Shown here: positions 52,532-63,421 of the stretch, in pieces
Position numbering within the stretch: position 1 is the first letter of the stretch
How the letters are laid out: the number at the start of each line of letters is the position of its first letter
Assembly (NCBI GenBank): GCA_964384465.1
Contig: CAYLLT010000020.1
Coordinates: 3,262-67,261 of the forward strand
Reading direction: 5' to 3'
DNA: 64,000 nt
From: CAYLLT01 sp964384465
GTDB lineage: Bacteria > Planctomycetota > Phycisphaerae > UBA1845 > PWPN01
Notes under the pieces: generated by a model
Seen by the model: only the letters and a program-made list of their open reading frames with translations
What the model was told of the DNA's origin: nothing
Databases searched by the model: none
Made by a program: the position numbers and the translations under genes

Positions 52532-52798
52532 CAAGATCTCCTGATCGCTGCGACTACCGGACCTCGATTCCCCATTCAGAGCGTATTCTAACCAGAAGTC
52601 CGCTCAGAAGGCTCGAACTGCGACGCAACCGCCGCTTGCGATGAATCGTATAAAGTAAAGAACGGCTGGGGTTTACAGGGTCAGCGGTGCCGTTATTCAC
52701 AGAGCTTGCGGATTTCGCCTGATGCGGTTAAGAAACGCCCGATCGATGGGCGTGTCGCCGGCTGAATCACAACGCCAAACCGAGAGGCACAACTTCGA
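52532..52798. other. divergent spacer with nothing recognised
   Basis: 267 bp between the M24-like gene and the HEAT-repeat gene. I see the GAGAGG-type ribosome site of the latter, but no clear promoter, repeat or RNA. Confidence 0.4.
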
Positions 52799-54748
52799 AT
52801 GATGCGCAGCAGCAAGACGCCTGCGTCGTGCGGCCTCCGCCGGCCAATCTGCCATGTGCCGCGCGCTGCGCTTTTGACGTTCCTCAGTGCCGTCGTATTC
52901 CTCGTCGCGATAGCTGCCCCCGGTCAGGCCCAGAACAACACTTCGACCCGGCCCGCCACCTCACCGAGCACGGGGCCCGCTGATTCGTCGCCGCTGGACC
53001 TGGTGCTGAAAATCGCCGGGGAGACGGATCCCAAAACCCGCCGCGAAGCCGCACTGGCCATCCTCAAAATGTCTGATGCGGAATCGACGCGGACGCTGCT
53101 GAAGCTTTTCGAGAGCAAGAATAACGACCCGGCCAAGCTGGCCGTCTGTGAAGCGCTCGCGGAGAGTCGATCGCAGAACGCCGAGTTCATCCCGCCGCTT
53201 TTGGCTCTGTTAGACCAGAAGGAAGCCGGGTTGCGCAAGGCCGCCGTCGCGGCGCTCGGCAACTATCGCGATCCGGTAGTTGCCGAGAAGGTCAAGGCCG
53301 CCGTTCAGCAGCACGACGCTCAATTACTGGCCGAGAACCATGCCGCGCTGATGAAGGCGCTATACGACAGCACCGCGGATGCGGAGCGGGCCGCGCTGCT
53401 GCTGAACTGGCTCAAGCAGCCTTTGGGGCTGGAGCGATTCACCGCTTTGGAGATCGTCCAGCAGGCGCTGCGAAAAGGCGCTCCGGATGGGGCGGTGCTC
53501 GATCAGGTCCGTACGCTCCTGGCGGATTCCGATGAGGCCGTTCGGCAGAAAGCCGTGCTCGTGCTGCGGACCCGCGGTCTGCGCGAGGATGCTCCGCGCA
53601 TCCGGGCCCTGCTGCGGCAGGAGCCGTCGGAACTCGTACGCGATGCGATCTATAGCGCCCTGGGCGTCCTCGGCGATCCGGCCTCGATCCCCGTTGTGGC
53701 TGAAGGCTTGAAAGATACGTCAGAGCAGGTGGTCGTCGAAGCCGCCACCGCACTCGGGCAGTTGGGCGAACTCCAGCCCGCGCCCTCCGGCGAACTGCTG
53801 GCGACGGCGGTCCAAGCCCTGCTGGAAAGAGCGTCCGGCCCGCGGCTCGAAAACGCCAAGCTCCGCGAGCGCATCATTGACGCGATGAGCCGAATCGCCG
53901 ATCCCAAGTTCCTGCCCGTCCTCGTACAGCACGCGGGCGCTGATGAGCCGGTCCCCGCGATCCGTCAGGCGGCTGTCCGCGGGTTGGGCCGGGTGAACGA
54001 CGCGCAACAGGCAGCGGTGGTGATCGCTCGCTTGTCGACAGACATCGACCCCGGCGTTCGCGAGGTGGCGGCGGAAGCGCTCGGAAGACTGGGTGTGGAT
54101 GTGGGCCCTCTCAAAGCGTTGCGCGAGCGGCTGGACCCCAAGCTCGAAACTTCCGCCGCCGTGCAGGACAAGGCGTGGGAATCGTACGCTTTGATCTTCC
54201 TCAAATTGCCGGCGGCGGATCAGAAAACAGTGATGGCTTCATGGCCTGCGGCCGATCCGGGAGCTGTAACCAGGCGGATAGAACTATTGATTCATCTCGA
54301 AAAGGCGATGAGCAACAGCAAATACGATCCGCCGCGACTGACGATGCTTCGCGAGGAACTGGCGGATGCGCTGGTGGCCGCGAGCCGTCCCGCCGACGCG
54401 GCTCCGGTACTGGCCCGCGGCCTGGAGACCCTCGCCGCGGATCAATCCGCGGTCCGTCGGCGATTGACGCTCAAGCTGGTGGAAACCCAATTGAATGGCT
54501 CGACACCGGAAAAAGCGATTGCCACCGCGGCGGGGCTGGAGACGGCGGAGCTGAAGGAGGCGGTTGCCGCCCGTCTGCTGAAGTATGCCCAGGTAGCGGC
54601 GAAAAAAGATCGCGCCGCGGCCGCCGATTTCCTGACCAAGCTCAAGCAGAGCGTACCCGATCAGTTCGGCCCGCCGTGGACGACGCGTTTTGAGGAACTC
54701 CGTGTCTCGGCGAGTTCAAAACCAGCCACGGCCCCAACCGGCAAATAG
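52799..54748 (+). CDS. secreted HEAT-repeat protein
   Basis: 649 aa. Signal peptide AALLTFLSAVVFLVAIAAPGQAQ, a Thr/Pro/Ser-rich linker, then about ten HEAT-like helical pairs: RREAALAILKMSDAE, LRKAAVAALGNYRDPVV, VRQKAVLVLRTRGL, VVVEAATALGQLGELQP, IRQAAVRGLGRVNDAQQ and VREVAAEALGRLGVDVG are clear. No enzymatic motif. Probably a periplasmic or surface scaffold for protein contacts. Monocistronic. Confidence 0.8.
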   Translation: MMRSSKTPASCGLRRPICHVPRAALLTFLSAVVFLVAIAAPGQAQNNTSTRPATSPSTGPADSSPLDLVLKIAGETDPKTRREAALAILKMSDAESTRTLLKLFESKNNDPAKLAVCEALAESRSQNAEFIPPLLALLDQKEAGLRKAAVAALGNYRDPVVAEKVKAAVQQHDAQLLAENHAALMKALYDSTADAERAALLLNWLKQPLGLERFTALEIVQQALRKGAPDGAVLDQVRTLLADSDEAVRQKAVLVLRTRGLREDAPRIRALLRQEPSELVRDAIYSALGVLGDPASIPVVAEGLKDTSEQVVVEAATALGQLGELQPAPSGELLATAVQALLERASGPRLENAKLRERIIDAMSRIADPKFLPVLVQHAGADEPVPAIRQAAVRGLGRVNDAQQAAVVIARLSTDIDPGVREVAAEALGRLGVDVGPLKALRERLDPKLETSAAVQDKAWESYALIFLKLPAADQKTVMASWPAADPGAVTRRIELLIHLEKAMSNSKYDPPRLTMLREELADALVAASRPADAAPVLARGLETLAADQSAVRRRLTLKLVETQLNGSTPEKAIATAAGLETAELKEAVAARLLKYAQVAAKKDRAAAADFLTKLKQSVPDQFGPPWTTRFEELRVSASSKPATAPTGK

Positions 54749-54812
54749 AGGACGATGACCGGTCAGCGCGTGTGTTCAACGACCGACCGCCTCGCTGAAT
54801 TCGCTGAACAGG

Positions 54813-55814
54813 TCAAATCATTGCCCCCTTCTCTACAAGACTACAGGCCACCGCAATGCGTTCTGCGAGTTGCTTGAATTGCTCGTAGCACTCTGTGACT
54901 GCAGCTCCGTGGCCGCCGATCGCCCCATCCGCAGGTTTGAGAAAAAACATCGGCTTTCTCGCATCTTGGGCAAGCGGCATGAGGCTCTTGAAATGCTTGA
55001 TCATGGCCAGTTGATGTTGTTCCTCAGAAAGTAACTGCTCACCAAGCACTTCGTGCACATAGGTTTCCGGAATTCGATCTGCCCATCTTTTGTAAGCTTT
55101 TACCGGGCGATTGCTGCGAACCGAGGGGTTTAGTACCACATATCCGATTGGATGCATATCTCCACTCGGTACGATCAGGTCGGCAGGCACCGTATTGTAG
55201 GATTTTCTCTTACTCCACCCTTCGCGCCAGTCGCGCAGCGTGGGACCGAGGTTGCGCAAACCCTGTAAAGAGAATAAGTCTGCGCCGAGTGGAATGACAA
55301 CAAAATCGCTGGCGACGAGAGCGGCACGATTCATTGCTCCGATGTTCGGCCCCACATCTATGAGTGCGACATCAGCTTGACATTTCTTCCCGGCCTCGAC
55401 GGCAATGCGGTAGAAAGCTGTCATGACGCGGAAAGCATCCGCTGCATCTGGTCGTATATCACTCTGGCAATCTCGCCATGCTTGTGAGAGGCGATCCTCG
55501 AACGCGCTGAGCCCCAGGTCGCCGGGGATGAGACTGAGCCCGTCCTCAAGCGATCTGGGCTGAATTGACTGGATATCACCAAGGCGTTCACTCATCTGGT
55601 CAATCGCACCAAGGATTGTGTTCGGATGAGAGCCATCAGGCCACAGCTTCTCGAGTTCGTCCTCTTCGAGAAACGCGCTGGTTAAATTCGATTGGGGATC
55701 CAGATCGATAGTAATCACCCGATGTCCCAGTTCTCGGAACATCCACGCAAGATGATAGACGAGGGACGTTTTTCCCACACCGCCTTTGTTATTAAAAAAC
55801 GTGATAGTCTTCAC
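54813..55814 (-). CDS. ParA/MinD-family ATPase
   Basis: 333 aa from a GTG at 55814 that overlaps the upstream stop (GTGA). Deviant Walker A at residues 8-17 (NNKGGVGKTS), Walker A' DLDPQSNLT, Walker B-like VALIDVGPNIGAMN. Longer than chromosomal ParA, with a C-terminal extension (AYKRWADRIPETYVHEV..., EEQHQLAMIKHFKSLMPLAQ). No ParB partner is nearby; its partner appears to be the AlbA_2 protein. Lower GC than the flanking isocitrate dehydrogenase and HEAT genes. Related stand-alone ParA proteins occur with plasmid, defence or positioning systems; the role here is unknown. Confidence 0.88.
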   Translation of the reverse strand: MKTITFFNNKGGVGKTSLVYHLAWMFRELGHRVITIDLDPQSNLTSAFLEEDELEKLWPDGSHPNTILGAIDQMSERLGDIQSIQPRSLEDGLSLIPGDLGLSAFEDRLSQAWRDCQSDIRPDAADAFRVMTAFYRIAVEAGKKCQADVALIDVGPNIGAMNRAALVASDFVVIPLGADLFSLQGLRNLGPTLRDWREGWSKRKSYNTVPADLIVPSGDMHPIGYVVLNPSVRSNRPVKAYKRWADRIPETYVHEVLGEQLLSEEQHQLAMIKHFKSLMPLAQDARKPMFFLKPADGAIGGHGAAVTECYEQFKQLAERIAVACSLVEKGAMI

Positions 55815-56998
55815 AAGCGTCCTCGAACGATGGCAGCAAAATGGTTTGTACCCACGTCAAACTCGATGGGAGGACTGTTGTTACGATCCATTTCTTTCTG
55901 GGCGATCGCAATGCCTCTGCCAAAGCGATTGACGAATCCGAGAATCTTCGCGGCCTCGGCCAGAATCGGATTCCTATAAGATGTACCATATGGAAAGTTA
56001 TCTAACGAAAGGTCACCGTAAAGTGATCCAGGATTATGAATCTCAAGCCGATCGTCAAAATGGTTGATCATGGTGGGAGTTGTGGAGCCCTCATAATTAC
56101 GATGGATTACGGCGTTCATGAACAATTCGTGAAGCGCGATTGACGGGAATGCGTATACCGTCGCATCTGTTAAGTCGTTCCTGCGGACGGGGCGCGGTTC
56201 CATTAGGCGCTGCGCGAGTAGGTCTAACTCTCGCATTACAAGCAGTAGATCGCCGGTGATCCGTGATTCGGCCACAACGTCGTCTCCCGCGGAGGGACCG
56301 TCGTAGTGAACATATTGTATGTATGCTCCAGGGAAAAAAGAGAGGGCATCTTTGCCAAACAGCAAGATAGCGGCGTTTGTCGGGCGATCAATGCGTGTGT
56401 CGTACAGCCGCAAAGCTGCCAATTGCTCTTCGGTTGTTCGTTGGTTCTCATCCAGCACTTCACGCGCGACGGCATTCGGCAAATAGTTGAACTGGAAAAG
56501 ATCGAGAGACAGGTCGTCGAGTGTCGCTTCAGGGCAGGCGCGCGCATCCCACGTTCTGGCGCGATCGATCCGGCGCTCGGATAACCGGCGTTCTTCCTCG
56601 ATTGTCGCAACGCCCCGCCGCGGACCGACGCGGATATAGGTGATACCTTTATAGCGCACGGGTGGTGAGGTCGAAGGGAACACCTCCACTACGGCGACGG
56701 CAATGCCCTGAAACTCAATCTTATCCACAAACATCAGTGGCTGGGGAATGATCCGGCCGTTATCCCGGTGGGACGCGAGGTTCACGAGTAATTGTTCGGT
56801 AATGGGCACTCCCGTAGGTTGGCCTTTGTCGTCTACGCCGATGATCAGATAGCCGGGTAGCCGATGATCGGGCAAGTCATTCGCGAAAGCACATATCGCT
56901 TCACAAAACTTGTCGGTGTCCGAGACAGACTGTGTGCGTTCAACACGGTCTGTTTCACACTCCCGAAGAAGTTGTTCCAGTTGTGCGGAGTCAATCAT
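55811..56998 (-). CDS. AlbA_2 (Schlafen-type) domain ATP-binding protein
   Basis: 395 aa from the ATG at 56998. N-terminal AlbA_2/Schlafen AAA_4-type domain: VERTQSVSDTDKFCEAICAFAND, GYLIIGVDDKGQPTGV and GITYIRVGPRRGVAT. C-terminal GHKL-like (HATPase_c_4) domain: PSIALHELFMNAVIHRNYEGSTTPTMINHFDDRLEIHNPGSLYG and the closing ILGFVNRFGRGIAIAQKEM. This architecture is usual for putative transcriptional regulators and is also found among nucleic-acid-targeting immunity proteins. It is translationally coupled to the ParA gene. It starts 25 bp after icd but has different base composition. Confidence 0.87.
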   Translation of the reverse strand: MIDSAQLEQLLRECETDRVERTQSVSDTDKFCEAICAFANDLPDHRLPGYLIIGVDDKGQPTGVPITEQLLVNLASHRDNGRIIPQPLMFVDKIEFQGIAVAVVEVFPSTSPPVRYKGITYIRVGPRRGVATIEEERRLSERRIDRARTWDARACPEATLDDLSLDLFQFNYLPNAVAREVLDENQRTTEEQLAALRLYDTRIDRPTNAAILLFGKDALSFFPGAYIQYVHYDGPSAGDDVVAESRITGDLLLVMRELDLLAQRLMEPRPVRRNDLTDATVYAFPSIALHELFMNAVIHRNYEGSTTPTMINHFDDRLEIHNPGSLYGDLSLDNFPYGTSYRNPILAEAAKILGFVNRFGRGIAIAQKEMDRNNSPPIEFDVGTNHFAAIVRGRL

Positions 56999-57022
56999 TT
57001 TCGTACGCGGTATTCTATCACA

Positions 57023-58351
<1,329 letters not shown>

Positions 58352-58449
58352 TGCTTTCCTCGCCACGTCTCGTGAAACGCAAATAGCCGCATGCTTTAGC
58401 CTGCGCGGTGCTGTCGCCGAGGAGAACGTTCCCCACTGCGGGATCGCCG

Positions 58450-58467
58450 CGCGGGTTAAAACCCGCG
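58450..58467. repeat. 18-bp perfect palindrome between DegT gene and icd
   Basis: CGCGGGTTAAAACCCGCG reads identically on both strands, flanked by GC-rich partial extensions (GGATCGCC left, GCTGG right). A related GGCGGGTTAAATCC motif occurs at 63954. It could be part of a dispersed repeat or an icd control site. Confidence 0.6.
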
Positions 58468-58485
58468 GCTGGATATTCAAATGGA

Positions 58486-59595
58486 CTATAGCAATCCGAC
58501 TAATGTTCCGCAAACCGTTTCCACTTCGCGCTCGGTGAGATGCCCGTGGAATGGCAGAGCGATGGTGCGATCCGAGAGGGCTTCGCAGATGGGGAAATCG
58601 CCGGTTTTGTGGCCGAACTGCTCGACGTAAAACGGCTGGAGATGGATCGGCGTGAAATAGTTGCTACAGCCGATGCCTTTCTCACGCAGCGCGATCAGGA
58701 TGCGGTCGCGGTCGGCGCGCGTGTAGCGATCGTCGAGGCGGACCACCATCACGAACGGACTGATGACGCAATCGGGGTGGATCTTTTGCAAACGGATGCG
58801 GTTATCGCCGCCGAGCCGCTCGACGTAATAACCGGCGACGCGGCGGCGGTTCGCGAGAATCTCCTCGATCCGATTCATCTGGGCGATGCCCAGCGCGCAA
58901 TTGATCTCGCTCAGTCGGAAGTTGTAACCCAGCCGCTCGTGTGCCAGCCAGCCGCCGCCTTCGCCGCGGCCTTGATTACGCATTGAGACCACCCGCTTGT
59001 GCAGCTTCTGGTCGTCCGTGACGATCATGCCGCCTTCACCGGTGGTCACCTGCTTATTCGGATAGAAGCCAAATACGCCGACTTCACCCAGCGCGCCCGC
59101 CTTGCGGCCCTTGTATTCCGCGCCGAGCGCCTCGCACGAATCTTCGATGACCCGCAGCTTCCGCTGCCGCGCCAGCTCCAGAATCGGACCCATCTCCGCC
59201 GGCTGGCCAAAAACGTCAACCGGCAGGATCGCCCGGGTCCGCGGCGTAATGGCCCGCGCGATGCGGTTCGGATCGATGTTCCAAGTGTCCGGGTCGATGT
59301 CCACAAACACGGGCCGTGCCCGCTCGAACAGAATGCAGTTCGCCGAAGCGATGAACGAGAAGGGCGTGGTGATGACCTCGTCGTCCGGCCCGATCTCCAT
59401 CGCCCGGATGCACAGGTGCAGGCCGCTGGTGCCGCTGTTCACCGCCGCCGCATATTTCGTGCCGGTATGGGCGGCCAGCAGCCGCTCGAACTCGACCAGC
59501 CGCGGGCCCAGCGAAAGCTGATCGCTGAGCGTGGCCTCGCCCACCGCGCGGCGTTCGGCGTCCGTGATATCCGGGCGAGAGAGCGGAATGTCCAT
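58486..59595 (-). CDS. DegT/DnrJ/EryC1/StrS aminotransferase
   Basis: 369 aa from the ATG at 59595 with GGAGGA 5 nt upstream. PLP-dependent sugar aminotransferase: HTGTKYAAAVNSGTSGLHLC, DEVITTPFSFIASANC, PVDVFGQPAEM, IEDSCEALGAEYKGRKAG and the Schiff-base Lys in GFYPNKQVTTGEGGMI (~residue 182). It would make an amino-sugar nucleotide for surface glycans. No other sugar-nucleotide gene is adjacent, so substrate is open. Upstream of icd on the same strand. Confidence 0.93.
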   Translation of the reverse strand: MDIPLSRPDITDAERRAVGEATLSDQLSLGPRLVEFERLLAAHTGTKYAAAVNSGTSGLHLCIRAMEIGPDDEVITTPFSFIASANCILFERARPVFVDIDPDTWNIDPNRIARAITPRTRAILPVDVFGQPAEMGPILELARQRKLRVIEDSCEALGAEYKGRKAGALGEVGVFGFYPNKQVTTGEGGMIVTDDQKLHKRVVSMRNQGRGEGGGWLAHERLGYNFRLSEINCALGIAQMNRIEEILANRRRVAGYYVERLGGDNRIRLQKIHPDCVISPFVMVVRLDDRYTRADRDRILIALREKGIGCSNYFTPIHLQPFYVEQFGHKTGDFPICEALSDRTIALPFHGHLTEREVETVCGTLVGLL

Positions 59596-59762
59596 CGAGT
59601 CCTCCAGGCACCGGTTCAGGGTCAAAACCGCTGCATTGTAGCGTTACGTTAAATAAGAAGAAGAGCACGGCACCCAATTTAACGGGAACCACCGGAAGCC
59701 CACCGGCGTCTAAGCTATTAGTCAATTGGTCCGAGGCGGGTTCAATTTCGGGAGGTGATCCC

Positions 59763-61943
59763 ATGTCCACGCGTCCTAATATCTCGACATCGCGGTCGCT
59801 CGTTGCCGCCGGCGCGGCACTCTTGCTCCTGAGCACATCTGTGCGGGCGCAGATCATCATCGACCGGCGGCCGACCATCATCGTGCCGCAGATGCTCGAG
59901 ATCAGCGAAATAACCGTCGATGCCCAGGTCCGCGAGCAGGCGGCCCAAGTACAGGTCACGCAGGTGTTCCGCAACACCGGCTCGGTCGTGCTCGAAGCGG
60001 AATACTTTTTCCCGCTGCCGGAGGAGTCCGCGGTGCAGGACGTGGTGCTGCTGGTGGACGGCAAAGAAATCCCCGGCCGCATCCTGCCGCAGGACGAGGC
60101 CCGGCGCATATATGAAGAGATCGTCCGCAGCAAGCGCGACCCGGCTTTGCTGGAGTACATGGGCCGCGGTCTCTTCCGCACCAGCGTGTTCCCGATCCCG
60201 CCGGGTCAGTCGCGAACTGTGACCATGCGGACGACATATCTCTGCCGGCGCGATCGCGACCTGGTCGAATTCATGTATCCTCTCTCGACACAGAAGCACA
60301 GCAGCAAACCGGTCGGCCGCACCGCCGTCACCGTCAATATCGAGACCAAGGAGCCGCTCAAAACCGTTTACAGCCCATTGCCCGGCGTGGTCATCGAGCG
60401 GCCGAACGACCGCAAGGCGATTGCCCGCTACGAGCAGCGACAGAGCGTCCCCGCCGGCGATTTCCGCCTGTTCTACGGGCTGGCCGATGGCGCGGTCGGC
60501 GCGACCATCCTGAGCTACCGGCCGAGCGATGGCGATGATGGCTATTTCCTGCTGCTGGCCAGCCCGGCCGTGAAATCGGACCGTTCGCAGCCGATCGCCA
60601 AGACAGTGGTCTTCGTGCTCGACCGCTCCGGCTCGATGGCCGGCAAAAAGATCGAGCAGGCCCGCGACGCGCTGCGCTTCGTGCTGAATAATTTACGCGA
60701 GGGCGACCTCTTCAACATCGTCGTTTACGAGTCGCAGGTGGAGACGTTCAAGCCGGAGCTTCAGGCGTTCACGCCGCAGACGCGGGCGGCCGCGCAGTCG
60801 TTCGTGGATAACATCCGGCCGGGCGGCAGCACCAACATCGACGAGGGGCTCAAGACGGCCCTGAACATGCTCCAGGACAAGGAGCGGCCCAACTACGTGC
60901 TGTTCCTCACCGACGGTCTGCCCACGGCGGGCGAGCAGCGCGAAACCGCCATCGCCGATAACGCGAAGGCGTACAACAAGGCCGGCGCCCGGATCTTCGC
61001 GTTCGGCGTCGGTTACGACGTCAACTCGCGCCTGCTCGATCGCCTGAGCGGCGGCAACGGCGGCATCAGTGAGTATGTCAAACCGGAGGACGACCTGGAG
61101 GCGGCGGTATCCCGGCTCTATTCGCGGCTGAGCAGCCCGGTGTTGACCGGTATTCACGTCGAAGTCGCAGGCAGCGACATCAACCGCACATATCCGAAGG
61201 ATCTGCCCGACCTGTTCGAGGGCGGTCAGCTCGTCTGGACCGGCCGATACCGGCAATCGGGGCCGGCCAAGGTGGCGCTGTCCGGCAAAATCGGGCAGCA
61301 GGATTTCCGGCTCAAGGTCGAAGCTGATCTGGCGGCGGCCAACCGCGGCGTGAGCCATGCGTTCGTCGAGCGCCTCTGGGCAACGCGGCGGATCGGCTCG
61401 ATCATCGACGAGATCGACCTGCGAGGCAAAAACCAGGAGCTGATCGACGAGCTGGTCGCACTCAGCAAAAAATACGGCATCCTGACGCCGTACACGGCAT
61501 TCCTGGCCGATGAGCGCGTCCCGCTGGCGGCCAAAGCCGAGCAGCTCAGCCGGGCCAACGAAGCGAGCGACAAATTGGGACAAGCATACGGCCGGGAGGG
61601 TTTCGCCCAGCGGCAGTACAAGGCGGGATTGATGCAGTCGAGCGCCGCGCCGGCCACTCCTGCGCTACAGTTTGCTGGTGCTGATGGCAGCAAGGAGACA
61701 CCCGTCACCACCATGCGTCAGATCGCCAGCAAGACGTTCTATCGTCGGGACGGCCGCTGGATCGATTCGACCGTCACGCCCGAAGAGGAAGCCAAGGCCG
61801 TGGTCGTCGAGCAGTTTACCGACGATTATTTCCGCCTGGCCCGCGCGCAATCGGCCGATCTCAATCAATATCTGAACTTCGATGAGGAGGCGACCGTCAA
61901 ACTCGGCGACCGCGTGTACCGCATCACACAGCAAAAGAGATGA
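59763..61943 (+). CDS. secreted VIT/VWA-domain protein
   Basis: 726 aa from the ATG at 59763, with GGGAGGTGAT 4 nt upstream. Signal peptide SLVAAGAALLLLSTSVRAQ. A VIT domain (residues ~40-170: VDAQVREQAAQVQVTQVFRN, EYFFPLPEESAVQDVVLLVDGKEI, EEIVRSKRDPALLEYMGRGLFRTSVFPIPPGQ) and a VWA domain from ~280 with an intact MIDAS (FVLDRSGSMAG, GGSTNIDEGL, LFLTDGLPTAGE). The C-terminal part resembles inter-alpha-trypsin-inhibitor heavy-chain relatives. Likely a cell-surface binding or complex-assembly protein. Monocistronic. Confidence 0.9.
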   Translation: MSTRPNISTSRSLVAAGAALLLLSTSVRAQIIIDRRPTIIVPQMLEISEITVDAQVREQAAQVQVTQVFRNTGSVVLEAEYFFPLPEESAVQDVVLLVDGKEIPGRILPQDEARRIYEEIVRSKRDPALLEYMGRGLFRTSVFPIPPGQSRTVTMRTTYLCRRDRDLVEFMYPLSTQKHSSKPVGRTAVTVNIETKEPLKTVYSPLPGVVIERPNDRKAIARYEQRQSVPAGDFRLFYGLADGAVGATILSYRPSDGDDGYFLLLASPAVKSDRSQPIAKTVVFVLDRSGSMAGKKIEQARDALRFVLNNLREGDLFNIVVYESQVETFKPELQAFTPQTRAAAQSFVDNIRPGGSTNIDEGLKTALNMLQDKERPNYVLFLTDGLPTAGEQRETAIADNAKAYNKAGARIFAFGVGYDVNSRLLDRLSGGNGGISEYVKPEDDLEAAVSRLYSRLSSPVLTGIHVEVAGSDINRTYPKDLPDLFEGGQLVWTGRYRQSGPAKVALSGKIGQQDFRLKVEADLAAANRGVSHAFVERLWATRRIGSIIDEIDLRGKNQELIDELVALSKKYGILTPYTAFLADERVPLAAKAEQLSRANEASDKLGQAYGREGFAQRQYKAGLMQSSAAPATPALQFAGADGSKETPVTTMRQIASKTFYRRDGRWIDSTVTPEEEAKAVVVEQFTDDYFRLARAQSADLNQYLNFDEEATVKLGDRVYRITQQKR

Positions 61944-61946
61944 TCA

Positions 61947-61972
61947 GAGCCCGGAGCGCAAGCGACGGGTTT
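61947..61972. repeat. degenerate copy of the 62029 repeat arm
   Basis: GAGCCCGGAGCGCAAGCGAC then GGGTTT differs from the arm at 62029-62053 by only a few bases. It lies right after the VIT/VWA stop codon and shows that the arm sequence is a repeated unit. Confidence 0.6.
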
Positions 61973-62028
61973 CGCGCGGTAAAGCTACGACCAGAGCGCT
62001 CCCATATCAATGGACGAGATGTCTTGTA

Positions 62029-62086
62029 GAGCCCGAAGCGCAAGCGAGGGTTTGTGGCAGAAAACCCTCGCTTGCGCTTCGGGCTC
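62029..62086. repeat. 25-bp perfect inverted repeat (REP-like hairpin)
   Basis: Arms 62029-62053 (begins GAGCCCGAAGCGCAAG) and 62062-62086 (ends CTTGCGCTTCGGGCTC) pair without mismatch around an 8-nt loop. It lies between two convergent genes. It could serve as a two-way terminator even without a long T run, but its sequence repeats elsewhere, so REP-type element is my first reading. Confidence 0.8.
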
Positions 62087-62115
62087 CATCGTCCACTGAC
62101 TTGGGAACCGCTTTA

Positions 62116-63276
62116 TTATTTCTGACTGCGCGTTTGTTCGAGCGTCAGGTCCGACGGCCGGCTGTTATCCAAGAGCAGCTTGACCAGCGCGCTGCGCCGA
62201 TCGAGCTTCCACGCCGACACCAGCACCGGATATGCATCATCGCGGTGCCCGGTGAAATACAGCACGTAGCCCAGCACGATGAGCCGGTCCATATTGGCGG
62301 GGGCGTGCTGGACGGCCTCCTGCAATGTCGAAAGCTGCTGATCGAAATCGCTCCGTTGCTTGTAATCATCGCGGATATCGAATGACAGTAAAGCGATGTT
62401 CGGCTGGAGCTCGAACGCGCGACGCAGATATGGCACGGCTTCCTGATAGCGGCCGACGGCGAACAGTGCGTGCGCGGCGTAGATCTTCGCCGACGGATCG
62501 CCCTGGTGCGTATCCGCGGCGAGACGAAATGCGTCGGCGGCTTCGCGATAGCGCCCGTTGCGGAAGAAATCGAGCCCGCGGGTCAGATGCGTCGCGAAGT
62601 GCTGAAGGTTGGACTCCGTCCGTGCGTTCGACCGCTCGGTGAAGTAGCCGTAGTCGAACCCGCGGTTGAAGCCGAAGCGATAGAAGTCCCCGCCGTAACC
62701 ATCATCCAATTCATACTCCAGCTCTTGATTCCCGTACCCGTACCGGCCCGGCTGGCCGCCGAAATACCGATAGTTGCTGAAGTCCCGGTCATGCCTGGAG
62801 AGCTGCCCGCCGCCCGGCTCGTAATAGTACGGATACGGAAACGGGTAGGGGTACGATCCGTAGATCATGCGTTCCGATTCGAATGCGGGCCGCGATGTCG
62901 CTCCGGCATCGGGGAACGCTTTGCGAAGTTCCTCATTGGTCGGGCCGTTCGAGCTCGATCGGCCGTTGGCGGATTTGCGTGCCTTGCGGGCGGGGTCGCC
63001 GTTGCCGGCGACGGTACGCGCGCCGCTGCCGACCGGACCCGTGCCTCGTTTTCGCGGGACGACATAAAGCTGGTGCATCGCCTCCTGCACGGCCCCGGGC
63101 TTGCCGATCGCCGGGGGGTCCTTTGAATCGGCATCCCCGGTCCTGCCCGGCGAAGCCGCGGAAGCGGATTCATCCTTCGGCTGGGACGATTCGGCCGGCT
63201 CATCGGCGTAAACCGATGGCCCGACAATGAGCGCGATAACCGTACACAGTGCGAGAGCAAATCCGCGAGCGGACAT
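62116..63276 (-). CDS. secreted TPR-repeat protein
   Basis: 386 aa from the ATG at 63276 with GGGAGGC upstream. Signal peptide FALALCTVIALIVGPSVYA, a low-complexity Ser/Lys/Pro-rich region, then a Tyr/Gly/Pro-rich stretch (SYPYPFPYPYYYEPGG, RYGYGNQELEYELDDGYGG). The C-terminal half has three or more TPR units: THLTRGLDFFRNGRYREAADAFRLAA, AKIYAAHALFAVGRYQEAVPYLRRAFEL and RLIVLGYVLYFTGHRDDAYPVLVSAWKL. Likely periplasmic or surface protein-interaction module. Function unknown. Confidence 0.8.
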   Translation of the reverse strand: MSARGFALALCTVIALIVGPSVYADEPAESSQPKDESASAASPGRTGDADSKDPPAIGKPGAVQEAMHQLYVVPRKRGTGPVGSGARTVAGNGDPARKARKSANGRSSSNGPTNEELRKAFPDAGATSRPAFESERMIYGSYPYPFPYPYYYEPGGGQLSRHDRDFSNYRYFGGQPGRYGYGNQELEYELDDGYGGDFYRFGFNRGFDYGYFTERSNARTESNLQHFATHLTRGLDFFRNGRYREAADAFRLAADTHQGDPSAKIYAAHALFAVGRYQEAVPYLRRAFELQPNIALLSFDIRDDYKQRSDFDQQLSTLQEAVQHAPANMDRLIVLGYVLYFTGHRDDAYPVLVSAWKLDRRSALVKLLLDNSRPSDLTLEQTRSQK

Positions 63277-63421
63277 GGCGTGCCTCCCTGGCTCGGCGGC
63301 GGCGTGACCGACTACCTCTTATTGTCGGCGAGCGTCGCAGCGGATGCAAGCCCGGCGGCAAATTGGGTACTGGTAAAGTTTGACCGCTGACGGCCGGTTG
63401 ACCATGTGCTATACTGCTTGC

